From Siphlonurus alternatus (lineage: Eukaryota > Arthropoda > Insecta > Ephemeroptera > Siphlonuridae): a stretch of DNA of 64,000 nucleotides. The first letter of the stretch is position 1, and the number at the start of each line of letters is the position of its first letter. The stretch lies in the NCBI GenBank assembly GCA_949825025.1, contig OX463785.1, positions 14,509,971-14,573,970 of the forward strand, read 5' to 3'. Below, piece by piece: positions 22,901 through 36,063 of this stretch. The notes under the pieces were generated by a model. That model had not been told where the DNA came from, ran no database searches, and was given only the letters and a program-made list of their open reading frames with translations. A program made the position numbers and the translations under genes.

Positions 22901-25900
22901 CACATCGCATCTTCTCTCGCATCATCCCCTGGATGAGACGCTCCTGCTCGCTGTTGCCGGGCTTCGCCAACTGAATGTCGAGGCGAAATTTGTCAATAAT
23001 AACGCTAATTGTGAGTTTTAGCTTAGAAAAACGTACACTCGTCACCTTGGAAAATTTCCATTTGCAGGCTTTTAATCACCATGCTCCGTGTAACAGAATA
23101 TAAAAAATTTCAAATTTCGATATATTTACATAGTTGTGTTTTTTTTTTTTTTATGAGATTTATCATTAACTACAAGGCTAAATAATCACGTTAAGGTACT
23201 TGAATCCCCTCCATACAATTTTAGCTTTAACATGCATGGAACTGTTTCTATATTATATTTTTTACTAGCCCATCTTCCTAGAATTTTTCCCCCTGAAAAT
23301 GATGCTGTATAAAACGGGGAAAATCAAATCATCAATTGAAATGATGTTTGTTCATTTTTTTTTTTAATTTTTTAATACATTTTTTTAAGTACTTTCCTAC
23401 ATATCTTGAGTATATTGACCTAACACTAAACTAAATTTATGAAAAACTTGCAATTTATATTATTACTCGAACCTCGCACATTTTTAATTTTCTATACACG
23501 TAAAAAATCTAATAACGTAATACAACTTCACTATTTCTTCACACTTGGGTCACACTTACTTGCTGCATGATGAAGGGTTGCAGGAGGATGAAGAGCGGAG
23601 TGCGCTGGGTCACCACAAAGTCCAGGAAGGTCCAGTACAGAACCCCGCCCTCCCCACGACGTCCCAAGTCCTGAATGGTGCGTGCGATCCGAGGCCAGTC
23701 CATCACGAGTTCAGACTCGAAGCAAATCAGCATGATCTTCAACGCTGTAACACGATCGACATTTTCTTATATTAACTGTTTCTTCTTGTCAGGGTATAAC
23801 TGGTAGGTAAATGTGTATTTAAATAAAATTATACTTTTTGTATTCAATTAAAGTAAGTTTTAAAATACACAAAAATAATTAAATTGTACGATATTATTTT
23901 TAAATTGATGGTCATAGATAATTTAAGTCTGACAAAACTAGATTTTTTCTTTATCAGTTTTGCATGGAAGAACTTTGCTTACATATGATAATTGCAGAAC
24001 ACTAAAATAAAAAACGATTTAGTTACATCTTTATGTTACATATATATGATTAATTTATTAGATTTTTGCAGCACTCGACTCGCTCATAATAATAATAATG
24101 ATTAAGTTTTCCCTAATATGCATCCACGGTCATTTCTTGGATAGATTATAGGTGAAATAGAACCAGCTGATCTTAGAACATTAATAAAAACTGATATTTT
24201 CAGAGCATGATATCAAAATATTACCACACTAAAGGACACCTTTTCCCAGTATAATAATCCTACTACGCTTATTTGGTTTAGAATGATGTAAAATTACGGA
24301 ACATCATAATTTTAAAATTTTGATACTTTTTACTTGGATGTTTGATCATGTTTGCCACTTTAAGGTACGCCCAATGTTAATAAAAATCCCATTCATGAAA
24401 ATTATAAAAAAAATTATAATGTTCTCCTTTACATACCTTATCAGTAGGTAAAATATCAGGTATACAAAAACGAGCTAGTTTTTGAGTTATTAATTTTTAA
24501 AGTTCACCAATTTAACATGGAGAAATTTCCATGTTAAATTAGTCAACTTTAAAAATTAATAACTCGAAAACTAGCTCGTTTTTGTATACCTGATATTTTA
24601 CCTACTGATAAGGTATGTAAAGGAGAACATTTTAATTTTTTGTTTCATAATTTTCATGAATGGGATTTTTATTAAAATTGGGCGTATTATCTCTACCTCA
24701 ATACGATAAAACAGAGCAGTACTCACCGAGAAAGGCGACCCTGAAAAGTGAGCTGGGGACGGCGATCCCTCGCTTGCTGTCTCTCGCCCCGTACGTCATG
24801 CTGCCCGCGCGCATCTCAGAGGCTGTCTTGATGTTTTGGGCCGTCACTGGCGACGTCTTGGTGGCCGGGGGGTTCATGGCGTGCAGCACGATGGTCAGAG
24901 CGAAGCTGATGTCCGCCTGGCGCATCCGGGGAATGTCTGCAAAGTAACGGCGGGGGTGGCATTTAGCGTTGTTAATATGGGGGGGGGGGGATTTTGTCAT
25001 AAAAAAAATGCAGGCGGGGGGAGGGAGGGACCGAAAAAAACGTAACATTTGCAGAAAATTTGAGCACGAAATAAAGAGGTTAGTTGCTATTATTGCATAT
25101 TGTCAATATGGAAAGGGAAAGGGGGGAGGGGATCAAATTATAAGCACTGACGAAGAAAAAAAAAATAATAATTAAATTTTAAAATCGATCGATATCAATA
25201 ATATAAATATGGTACGAAAATGCGATTTTTAAAAAATACTCTGTACGCGATATATAACATTCGAAGAAAATTGTTTATACATTATTATAATTGTTCTTGA
25301 AAATTAAATATTTCGTAAATACGTCACTAATTTTATTGAAGAAAATTAACCCAATATTTAAAATCACCATCTTCACTTTAAAAAAATACATGTCAATTTC
25401 AATTCAAACACGACATAAGGTTGAAAATGAGCTTCTAACACCATCAACACTCACCCTTCCTGCCACTGCCGACTCTGATGCACAGCGGCATGAGCAGGTT
25501 CATCAACATGGTCTCAGTCTTGGCGTGTGTTGGGAACACGGACGATCCTCCACAAACTTGCTCCAAAGAGTACGTCTCCTGTGCACCAATTTCAAGGTCA
25601 AACGTGACGTCACGTGGCGAACATTTGACCGCATGCGGGGGATCAATTAACATTCCGCGGTATAAAATATATAAGAGAAATGGATGCTGTCAATAATACA
25701 AAGAATTTGCATGTGAAGTCAGCTTTTCAGCGGTCATTTTGTTGACCAATTAACAATTAAGTTTCACATTTTAATGTTATATTAATGAAAATTAAATTTT
25801 AGCAAAAAGCAGGAGACGTTTCCATCAGACATGAAGTTTTAGTTTCTGGCATTACAGTATATTATGATGAAATAGTATTTAAATTGTGAGAAATAATTAA

Positions 25901-28900
25901 GATAACAAAATAAATTGTATGTAAAATACACTCGTAGTCTCGGGAAATTTTCTCTTTGCGGCCTTGGTAATCACCATCCTTCTTAAGAATAACACAGGGC
26001 ATGGTGATTAACAAGATAACAAGACTGCAAATGGGAAATTTTCCAAGTTAAATTAAAATTATCCATGCCATGGCACATATAATCTAGCCGTGCAAGTAGG
26101 CAACTTTCACTGCATCAAAACAGAGCGGGTTGCATAATGACACAGGGGCAAGATAAAAAGACTTTTATTGTAAGGTTTGCCCCTTTATTTGTCACATAAT
26201 TATAATTATTCACCCCTTACTTTTTGCTGCTGAGCAAGTTTTCTAACTTCAAGGCGAGATTGGACAGCCAATTTTCTTATTAAAATTGTATCATACTTTA
26301 ATTACTTTGTCTATATACTGATGCAACGCACAAATGTACAGTCGTCGCCTCAGAAAATTTCCCTTTGCAGCCTTGTTAATCCCCATGCTCTGTAAGAATA
26401 ACACAGGGCATGGTGCTTAACAAGGCTGCAAGAAGGAAATTTTCCAAGGCGACGAGTGTACGAAGTAAAATAATTCTGACGGGTATATTAATTATACTGA
26501 GCAAAATTCACATGCAAATTCCGTATAGGGGAAAGGGAAAGATAGAAAAAGTATTATTTCATTGCTCATGTCTTTTAATGAGTTTTGGTGTACTTTCAGT
26601 GTAATTAGTATAATGCAATACAATTATTTAAAGTTAGATTAAATTATTACGTGCATGTGTGTCGATATTTAAGCCCTAAATTCAACCTAATTAAATAATT
26701 TCTGTCGCCAATGATTATAAAGCGTTTTGTGATTGTGTTCAAAAGAGCATTCTACTTTCATAGTTTTTTTTTTTTTTTTTTTGTAATTAATATTTAAAAC
26801 TTTAATTGTCTTTACTTTGGTTTAGTTTAATATAAGATTTAATTATTATTTTAAATTATTGACATCAAAGACAACGTTAACTATAAAAGTTTTATTGAAT
26901 TAATTAATTACAAAAAGAAAATTTAGCTTAAATTAGGAAAATATCCAGCTTTGTTACTAACCATTATGTCTGTTTGTATACCCTGCTCAGTGTTATTGAG
27001 AAACCTTAATTGTTATTTAAGTTATTTTCCTGGTAAAATCTTTCTTAAAGGGAGGTGTACAGTTAAAAAATAAATCAATAACATACGAAATTGCATTAAC
27101 TTAAAATAAATTGATTTAGGTATGAAAATTTAATAAGATATTTTAAAACCAAAAAAATAAAATAAATAAATAATGGAGAACAATGACTTTAATTAGATTT
27201 GAGATAGTAAATAATATCATCTTATTATCTTGTCTTTTATATTTTTATAGCTTATAGTAAAAATTGTGTTTTTGTTTTAATTGTCAATTTTAATTCAATA
27301 ATACAGGGTGTCCACAGAAATTGTCCCGAATTGGCAGTCAAATTAAAGTACGAAGCAGGATGGTAACATGAACATGTTATACATCAAATTAAAGCTCAAC
27401 AATCAACATTTTCAAAACTGTAAGCAAAAAAGCGTTGTGTGGACTTGTTTTCTTTTGAAACGAAAAAGGAACAAAAATGGCCGTTTCTGAGCTCCAAACA
27501 CCGCAGAATCAGCTGTCATCTGAAAGAGATTGTCCTTATTTAATTATTCGCTTGAATAAAAATTTACCCGTACAATTTACCACAAGACTTCTCCGCATGA
27601 GCACCGTACCGTTGGTAAACCTGGCACACGCCCGGACAGGCCTCCAGTTCTTGCCACACGTTGCCAGAATTGCCGGCGTGATTAATCTGATTGTTGTGGT
27701 GATGAGAACTGGAGGCCCGTCTGGACGTGTGCCGGGGGGTACCAACGATGCTCATCAGCATGTGGAGAAGCCTTGTGGTAAATTGTGTGGGTAAAATTTT
27801 ATTCAAGCGAATAATTAAATTAGGACAATCTCTTTGAGATGACAGCTGATTCTACGGAGTTTGGAGCTCAGAAACGGCCATTTTTGTTCCTTTTTCGTTT
27901 CAAAAGAACACAAGTCCACACAATGCTTTTTTGCTTACAATTTTGAAAATGTTGATTGTTGAGCTTTAATTTCATGTATAACATGTTCATGTTACCATCC
28001 TGCTTCATACTTTAATTTGCCTGTCAATTCGGGAAAATTTCTGTGGACACCCTGTATAACCCCCCCTCCCTGTATCATCCCAACCCGCTTTTTAGCAAAC
28101 GGTTGTTTTTCAGTTGTGTTTTGTTTTACACCCTTAAAGGCCTTAAATGTTCTGTAATGTTTCATTTTAAATTCGCAATGAAATAAACTATCTAATATAA
28201 TATATAAAAAAATATATCAAACAAACATATGACAATATCAATAAGGTAAAGTTACTAAGTATTTTGTTCTAAAAAAAGGGGGTTCAAAAATGGAAATCAG
28301 CAATCAATTCATTCCAGAAATTTGCACCAGGAGTTTCGAATCAATCTAATTCATTCACCCTAAACATATTTATTATTAAAACTGTCCATATATCTAATTT
28401 CTAAAGAAGAACAGCAGATTTTGAACCTTAAACACAAAGGTACAAATCTGCATTATTTATCATGTCAATTATTCCTAAACAATAATTCTATAAGACAAAG
28501 AGAAAGATTAGAGTTTTTTTTTATAAATATAACATTTAGTAATTAATATTTAGATAGAAAGGTCTTCTATTATAACAATAGACACTATTTAGTTGGTTTT
28601 AGTTTCAGGCTGAAAAAGATGAAAAAAGTTGTGAAAGATATATAATATATATAAAAGAAAAAAAATGTGCAAAGTTTTAAAATTGAAATGCATAATGGAA
28701 AAATTGTAACCAATCTTTTTGGAACAAATTATAATTTTTTTAAATGAATTAATAATTATGAATATACATATGTAGCACGTTTAGAATATTGTACAATATG
28801 TGGCAGTCTGAGTCTTTAAAACAAATATGAAGTTTGATAAGAAATTTTATAGAACTGCGTTAAATGTTGTGCTAGAATTTTTTACAGCAGCTAGTATTGT

Positions 28901-31900
28901 ACACTTTAAGCCCTTGAAAATTTTCCTTTATATATAATAACTGTACATTAATTGTTCAAACAGTACATCAAAACATTATGGTAGCAGCAAAAAGTCCACT
29001 GCATGGTAAAATAATTCATGAAAACCTGAAATTTAGTTTTATGGACTTGAGCTTTCGAGAAATATTTTACTGATGGATTTGAAGCCTTTTTTCGCTATTG
29101 TATGTACTTCAATATTGTCATTTTGTGGCAAAGGAAATTTTCTAGGACGATGAGTGTACATTTTTTCTAGAATTATTCTCTTTATTTTCTTTTTCATTCA
29201 AATTCATTTAAAAATTAAAAGAACAACTTTAATTATTGCTAAAATTTGAATTTAATTCTGTAAATTAATTTATAAGAAATTATTTAATCAAGACAATGAG
29301 AAAAATATAATTCTAAATGCAACAGATTAAATTCTAACCAAGAAAATTGGTTACATAGAGACGGCACGCACAAGAAATGGTGATAGATAGACAACGACAA
29401 TTAACATTTCACACTAAGAGAGCTAGAGACAGTAGAGAGAGGGTGCCACATTTGACGTCATCTCACCAGAGTCAGGTGGCTGAAGACCTGCAAATACCCA
29501 CACCTAGTTAGAACATCAACCATATGACTTTACAACTTGTGTCTGTGAATATTTACATTTAATTATTGTGGTAAAAAAAATGAATTAATTATTACCCTGA
29601 ATAAAAGGTAAAGTTGGACGAAATGGGACTCTATTTTAGTTACAGTTCACTCTCTAAATTCATATGTTAATTCAACTTGGTATCAACTGTACGTCCCATT
29701 TGAGACCATCCACAAGGGGATTATATATGAACTAGGCTGTCAATTTCAAATAAAATTGGATATTAGATATTGAACTAGGAAACTAACTATGCCTTTGAGT
29801 CAGGGTAAGTAATTATTTTTAATTTGAAACCTGAAAATGCAAATAAAAAATATAATATGGAAGAGCGTTACTAATACATGATGTAATATTGACTCATTTT
29901 TTATAGTGTCATAACTTCGTTATTCTTACTTTCTTCATATTTTTCTAACTTTTGTTTTCTTTTTTAAATACATATCTACATATTAACTGTAATGTACATT
30001 GAAGTGTCATAACAATGGCTATAATCCAGAAACTTTTGATAAATTTTATTTACAGTAAAACCTCAAAAAAAAAAAAAAAAAAAAAAAAGAACCAAGAATG
30101 TTGTTGAACCATCAATGTCTCAAACGTACATGAATAATTAATATAATAAAATTTAAAATTTATTTGAACATTCCAACATCCTGAAACTCAATACCTTGTT
30201 CATCATAAATTAAAATAAATTCACATTAACGGACATAAATTCAAAAACTGATATAAAAAAATGAGCCGATGAATTTTATCTATTAAACTCTAAAAAAATG
30301 CATTCATAATAATCTAATTACAAATGCTGCATTTCCTTATTCAAACTAGTAGATCTAAATTAGTTTTTCAGTCCATATTATATTTATCATTCATGGTTCA
30401 CTATAAAAATCTAAATTGTTGTAATTTGGAACTATAATAATTATAATTAAGTACGTCTGATTACAGAAAAAAAAATACAATACGTATCTGTAAATTACTA
30501 AATTAGTTCTACAATTCAAAATGTGCATTCAAGCTTACAAGAAATGTTTCAAATTTCTTTGCTTTTAATTTAAACATTCTAAAAGAGATACAACAATTGC
30601 TTGAATGTAAAACATAATTAATAAAATTTACTATTTACAACGTTTTGATACAAAAGTAAGTTTCTCTACGGCAAGATAATGGTTCAGTTGTACTCACCCC
30701 AATGGCTAGTATCTGCAGAGCGATGAGACGCACCACCGTGGAGCAGAAGTGAGCGGGGGGTACCTGACTCATGAGGGCCGCGGTGGCCGAGGACACCCCC
30801 TCCACCACCCCAGTGGACACAGCTTCGCCAACAATCAGGGCCTGCAGTCAGACAGGCATGGAGTTAAGATATGATGTTGTTTTTAAAAAAGAATGGACAA
30901 TCTGCAGTGAAATTGTTTTTATTGAGGCCATCAAATTAAATTGCCCTGAATTTTTGCAGCTTTTTTAGAAGCCAGAAAGTGGTTGCATGGTTACCAATGG
31001 CGGAACTTGTTTTTCAACATTGTTCCAGAAAGTAATGCTAAAAAGTTTTTCTAAGGTTCAGGTCAGGCCTCTGTTAGATCCTATCCTTTTATTAAGAAGT
31101 TACGCCTCTCTCTTTACTATGAGTAATTTTTTAAAAATAATTCTCGAGCTCTAAAAAATCTGCAAAAAATCAGAACTTTGCACCATCTACTTCTGCAATA
31201 AAAAATTTTCATGCAGGTTGTCCATTTGAATCTTGTTGTAATTTTATCTAGGTTTTACAAATCTACATTGATTTATTATTATACTGCTGTATATTCTCTA
31301 CTAAAAAGAACCTTACAGTAAAAATAAATAGCTTGTAATTTCTATTTTAAAAGAAAAAAAAAGTCATTAACATATTTTCAACTTCCAAAAATGAAAGAAA
31401 CAACACAAATTATATTACTTTTCATTTTTTTTAATTTCTTCAAGTTAAACACCCTGGCAATACATAACATAGAATGGTAAAGATTTACCTGACAGGTGTT
31501 CATGAGGGTTTTCAGGTGCTGCATGTGGACAATGTAAGGGTAACGAGAGAGGGTCTCGTAGACTCCCTTCAGGAGTCCAGCTGCTGCGTCCCAGTCAGTG
31601 TGGCGCTATGAGAAACAAGATGGCGATGTTAGCATAAACTAAAACTAATTTTATAACGAGAGAAACTAATGTGTAAAAAAAGTCAACGAGCTGTTTGAAC
31701 AGCAATTTATTAGCAGTATATTTTTATTGCAATTAATTGCCACATAATATTTAATTTGATAATCATGCACAGTAAAAATTTTAAAAAATTTAGAAATTTT
31801 AAATAAGTTTAATTTGTTTTAATTTAACGAATAGAAAAAGATTACAATTTTTTTTTTTTTTTTTTTTTTTTTGCAGAAAAGCTCGTTCAATTTTTATTTT

Positions 31901-34900
31901 TCAAGCACAAACTTCCCATTAATAAACAAGACGTTAAATGTTGCTCACCCTGATGGAAGGTTTCTTGTAGATCTTGCTGAAAGTCTTGTCCAGTCTCCGC
32001 AGAATCGCAGTGAGGGCTGGCCTCATCGCCTCGTTGGCCCACTCTGTGGAGGGGAGCAGCTCGTTCATGTAGCGCTGCAGACCTCGGCACCCCATCGTGT
32101 CGGGGTCGTAGGGGGAGACCTTCAGCAGGCTGTGAGCTATGTCTGACAGTCTCTGTGAACATGAGGAAGATGAGTTAACTAAAAAGGAGACTTTAAAATT
32201 TGTTTAATAGAGAAAAGAGAAGATATATTTTTTTTTATAATTTTTATGAATAAATCAAGTTGAACTTGATATTTGAAAATACATGTACTGTCTTGAATGT
32301 TAAATATTGTTTAACAAAATAAAAAAAAAGCTTAAATATTATATTTTACAGTACTTAGAACTTTTATAATATTTAACTTTTCTTTTGGGCATAAGAAAAG
32401 AAGAAGGAGAATACTGAACTGTTATATATGTTTATATTTTTTTCAATTACTAGTACCAAATACTATGGAAATTACTTACCTTTTATGCCATATTATATCC
32501 AAGCTGATCATAAAAAATAAGCATAATTTTGTCTGAACCCAATAATAGTATATATTTTATTGAGTATAGAAATAGACAAAATAAAAATAATGGCATAGTC
32601 AAAATAAGGAAAAACTACTGAAGAGGATACAGGAAAAGGCAAAGCCCATACAAGTCCTGTACCCCAAACTTATAGCGTCACATCGTCACAGCTAATACTC
32701 ACAACGTGTGCCTTGGTGTCGAGCAGCTCAATCTGCTTGCCGTCCTGCTGCATCTTCTTGTTGAGGTCCGCCAGCCTCGAAGTGCACTTTGTCAGGAAGT
32801 CGGCCACCATCGAGAGGAGGATGTCCCGCGGACGTCGGAACTCGTTACGAAGGACCTAGATGTCGGAAAATTTTCATTTTATTACAAATAATAAACTCTG
32901 TATTCTGTATTAAAAAAAAAATTATGCACTGTATTTTTTTTTTAAATTAAATTGAGATGGTTAAAAAATTAATTTATGTACAAAACATCAGTACTACGTT
33001 AATCAAATTTAACTGTGTGATATTGATCAAAGTACATTTTTGTTACCCTCATTTTGTCATTTGGTAAGAATTCAAATTTTAAACATAATATTTTGCAAAG
33101 GCAGACTTTTAACTTTTTTTCCCCCCTACAGCTACATACAGCTGATAATATTTTTATTACAGTACAGGGGGCATTCACAAAGCACTTTAACCGTCACTTT
33201 AGCCTAAATTTTTATTCCTGGTGCTAAACTAGGAGCTTAACATATGGTTAGCCCCTGGTTTAGCACCATGTTTAACAACAGGGATAAAAATCGAGGCTAA
33301 AGTGGGAGTTAAAGTGCTTTGGGAATGCCCCCTACATATTTATTTTTTACAAACAAGCACCTCTGAGTCCTCGAGGTCTCTCTCGTTGACCATCTTGGTC
33401 CTGCTGTGGTCGCTCATGTACTTGGAATGACTATCCTCGTCAAACTCAAAGCCAGGACTGTACGGACCTCCTCGGAAGTTACGTTGACTGGAACCTTTGT
33501 GATCGGGACTGGCCTTCTGGGGACCAGTGTAGTTCCTGCAAGAACACAGCAAATTGATTATTTAATAGGTAGAAATTATATTTATTTTGTATGATAATTT
33601 TTCAACAAATTATTAGATAATTATGTGCTATATATGTGCATGTATGAAATTAATTGTAACAATAGTACTATTATTAAAATTAATAACTACTGTAGTTTTT
33701 TGTATTGTAATTTAAGAAGAAAAAAATAACAGTATTACTGTTATACTGCTATTATAACTGTTATTACTGTTAATGTAAGTAGAATTATTAAACTTTATGA
33801 CACAAAAAGCAATATTTCAAAAACAGATTTAGATAAGAAGATACTTTAAGACTTTTTTTTTTTTTTCATTAAGTTCCTCTTCTTTTTTAAACTCCCTTAA
33901 AAATCTCCCCAATAGACGTCACAACACTCGGACTTACTTGGAGAGTGCCTCGCAGTTGTTGACGAGAGTTTTGATAGCGACGGCCAGCTGGTTGATGATG
34001 TCTCGCTCCGTCTTGCCATTCTGACGATACCACGGTTGCTGGATGTGCTGCAGGTAGCACGGTAGGACCGCCTCCAGAATCGTCTGGAGAGAACATTTGG
34101 AGATCTTTATTTTAACTCTGTTGTCAAACTTTTTGAGCGCTACACATTTTTTTTTCTTTTTCTTGTAGAGAACAACAACAACAAAAGTGTAAACTACCTT
34201 TTCAATTGAAATTACTTCTATTTCAGTCGTACGTACCTCATATAAAACACAACAGATGGATTATTAGGCTAGGAATGATGTTCTGCTAATTTCCTATTTT
34301 TTGCTACTGATCTACAATAGCTAAAGTTTTATACAACAGTATAAGCAAGTAGGATTAAGCAAGTAATTTTTTATATACGTGAGCTTTCTTTTCAAAAATA
34401 GTCAAAGTAAATTTAAAACTAATGATATTAGTTCTAATTAATAACTGTAGAGTGCCATCTATTGTTAAATTCAGATTTTAAAAATACAATTTTTTAAATA
34501 AATTTCTAAGTAATAAAAATGAGAAAATGGTATTAATGAAAAATAAGAAAATGGTAATAAAAAATATAATATTTAAATATTATATGTTGTAATTATTTTT
34601 TATAACGTCACACCATGAAATCCCAACGTACCAACATCTGTTGTCCCCGGACAGAGTCTGCAGAGTAGGCAACGACCATGACACACAGGGAGATACAGTC
34701 GAGGACGGTGACCATCTCGGTCTCGTCGCGGTAGCAGAAGTCTATGGGCTTGAGAGGCTTCTCCTCACGTACCAACTCTCCGATGTTGAGGGGGTCGGGG
34801 GAGGGAGTCTCCAGACTCAGCAGGAGGTTGAACAGACAGTTGGCTTGCACCTATGAACAGAGGAGTTGTCAGGGGGAGTGCTTGCGAAATTAAGCAAAAA

Positions 34901-36024
34901 TAAACGGAGTTCTCATTTTTTTTTTTTTTTTTTTTAATTTAGAATTGAATTCTGACTAACTGTGGTGTGATTGAGCCTTACAATTGACAGCCTTAATTAA
35001 AAATTTTATTGCATATTTAAATAGAGGATCTTGAGTTATGTATTTTCAATTTTTTTTCAAATTTTTTTAACAGCCTCAAAATTGAGGGGAAAAATGCTGT
35101 GACGTCATAGTCATGCAACGTCTTTCTCTATGCTTGCTTGTTTGTTAAATATTTGCATGACTATGACATCACAGCATTCTGCAGCATGATTTTAAGGGTA
35201 TTAGAGAGTTAAAAAAAAAAAAAAATGAAATATATTGACAGCAAACAACTCAAGGTCCTCTATCCAAATATGTAAAAAAAAAAAAAAAAAAAAACACGAA
35301 GATTGTCCATTTTTTCAAAACTAGACTGAAATTACGTACATCACTTCATCGGACCTCAAGAATTAATTGATCTCATGACCTTCCACTGACCTTGTGGGCG
35401 TCTCCAAAGGTGCTGTCCTCATCAGTGTCGAGAATTGCAGAGACGCTGCCAAACATCTGCAGGATGAACGGCTTTCGGTTCATCAGATAGAACTGCTTGA
35501 CGGTGTACTCCACCGTGCGAGTGACCAACTTGTTGGTCTGGTGGTTGGAGTAGATCTGCAGCAGTGTGGGCATGATCAGCAGGTACCTGCAAACACAGGT
35601 GATGTTGTTGTAGAAGTAAGTGCAATCAGGGACAAGAGGGAGATAAGGTGTAAGTGTGAAGTCAATGCTTAATATTTCTAAAATTTAGACACCAAACTTT
35701 CAGATAGTCTTTGGGCAGCATTACTTAATTAAAATAATTTTTAAAATTATTTTAGAATTGACTACCAGAAATCATACCATTTACTCTACTATTATTTAAT
35801 GCTAAAAATAGAGATTCAATAAGCTTTTTTTTTTTTTTTTTTAATTGCTTTTACAAAAAATACAGTACACTAATAATTAATTTGTGAAACAAATTGAACT
35901 TATAGTTCTAAGCAATAGCATTTGTTTAAAAATAGGATAGGAACACACATGATAGAAAAAGACTTGCTGGGAATCTTCCTTAAAATTCACCCAAAAAATA
36001 TTTTATAAATATGTAGTCTCATGA

Positions 36025-36063
<39 letters not shown>

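Larger units (their letters stand above)
19660..25454. other. UNC80 introns between E46 and E41
   Basis: Apart from the exons and the elements listed (19754, 24361), I see AT-rich DNA. A half copy of family C lies at 23033-23098 (CACTCGTCACCTTGGAAAAT). A G-rich tract (about 24979-24990 and 25016-25030) follows E42. Confidence 0.6.

Noticed and set aside
27477..27806. ORFs of 70-105 codons on both strands
   Set aside because: They lie in the inverted arms and core of the 751-bp fold-back; symmetry produces similar frames on both strands. No protein family recognised.
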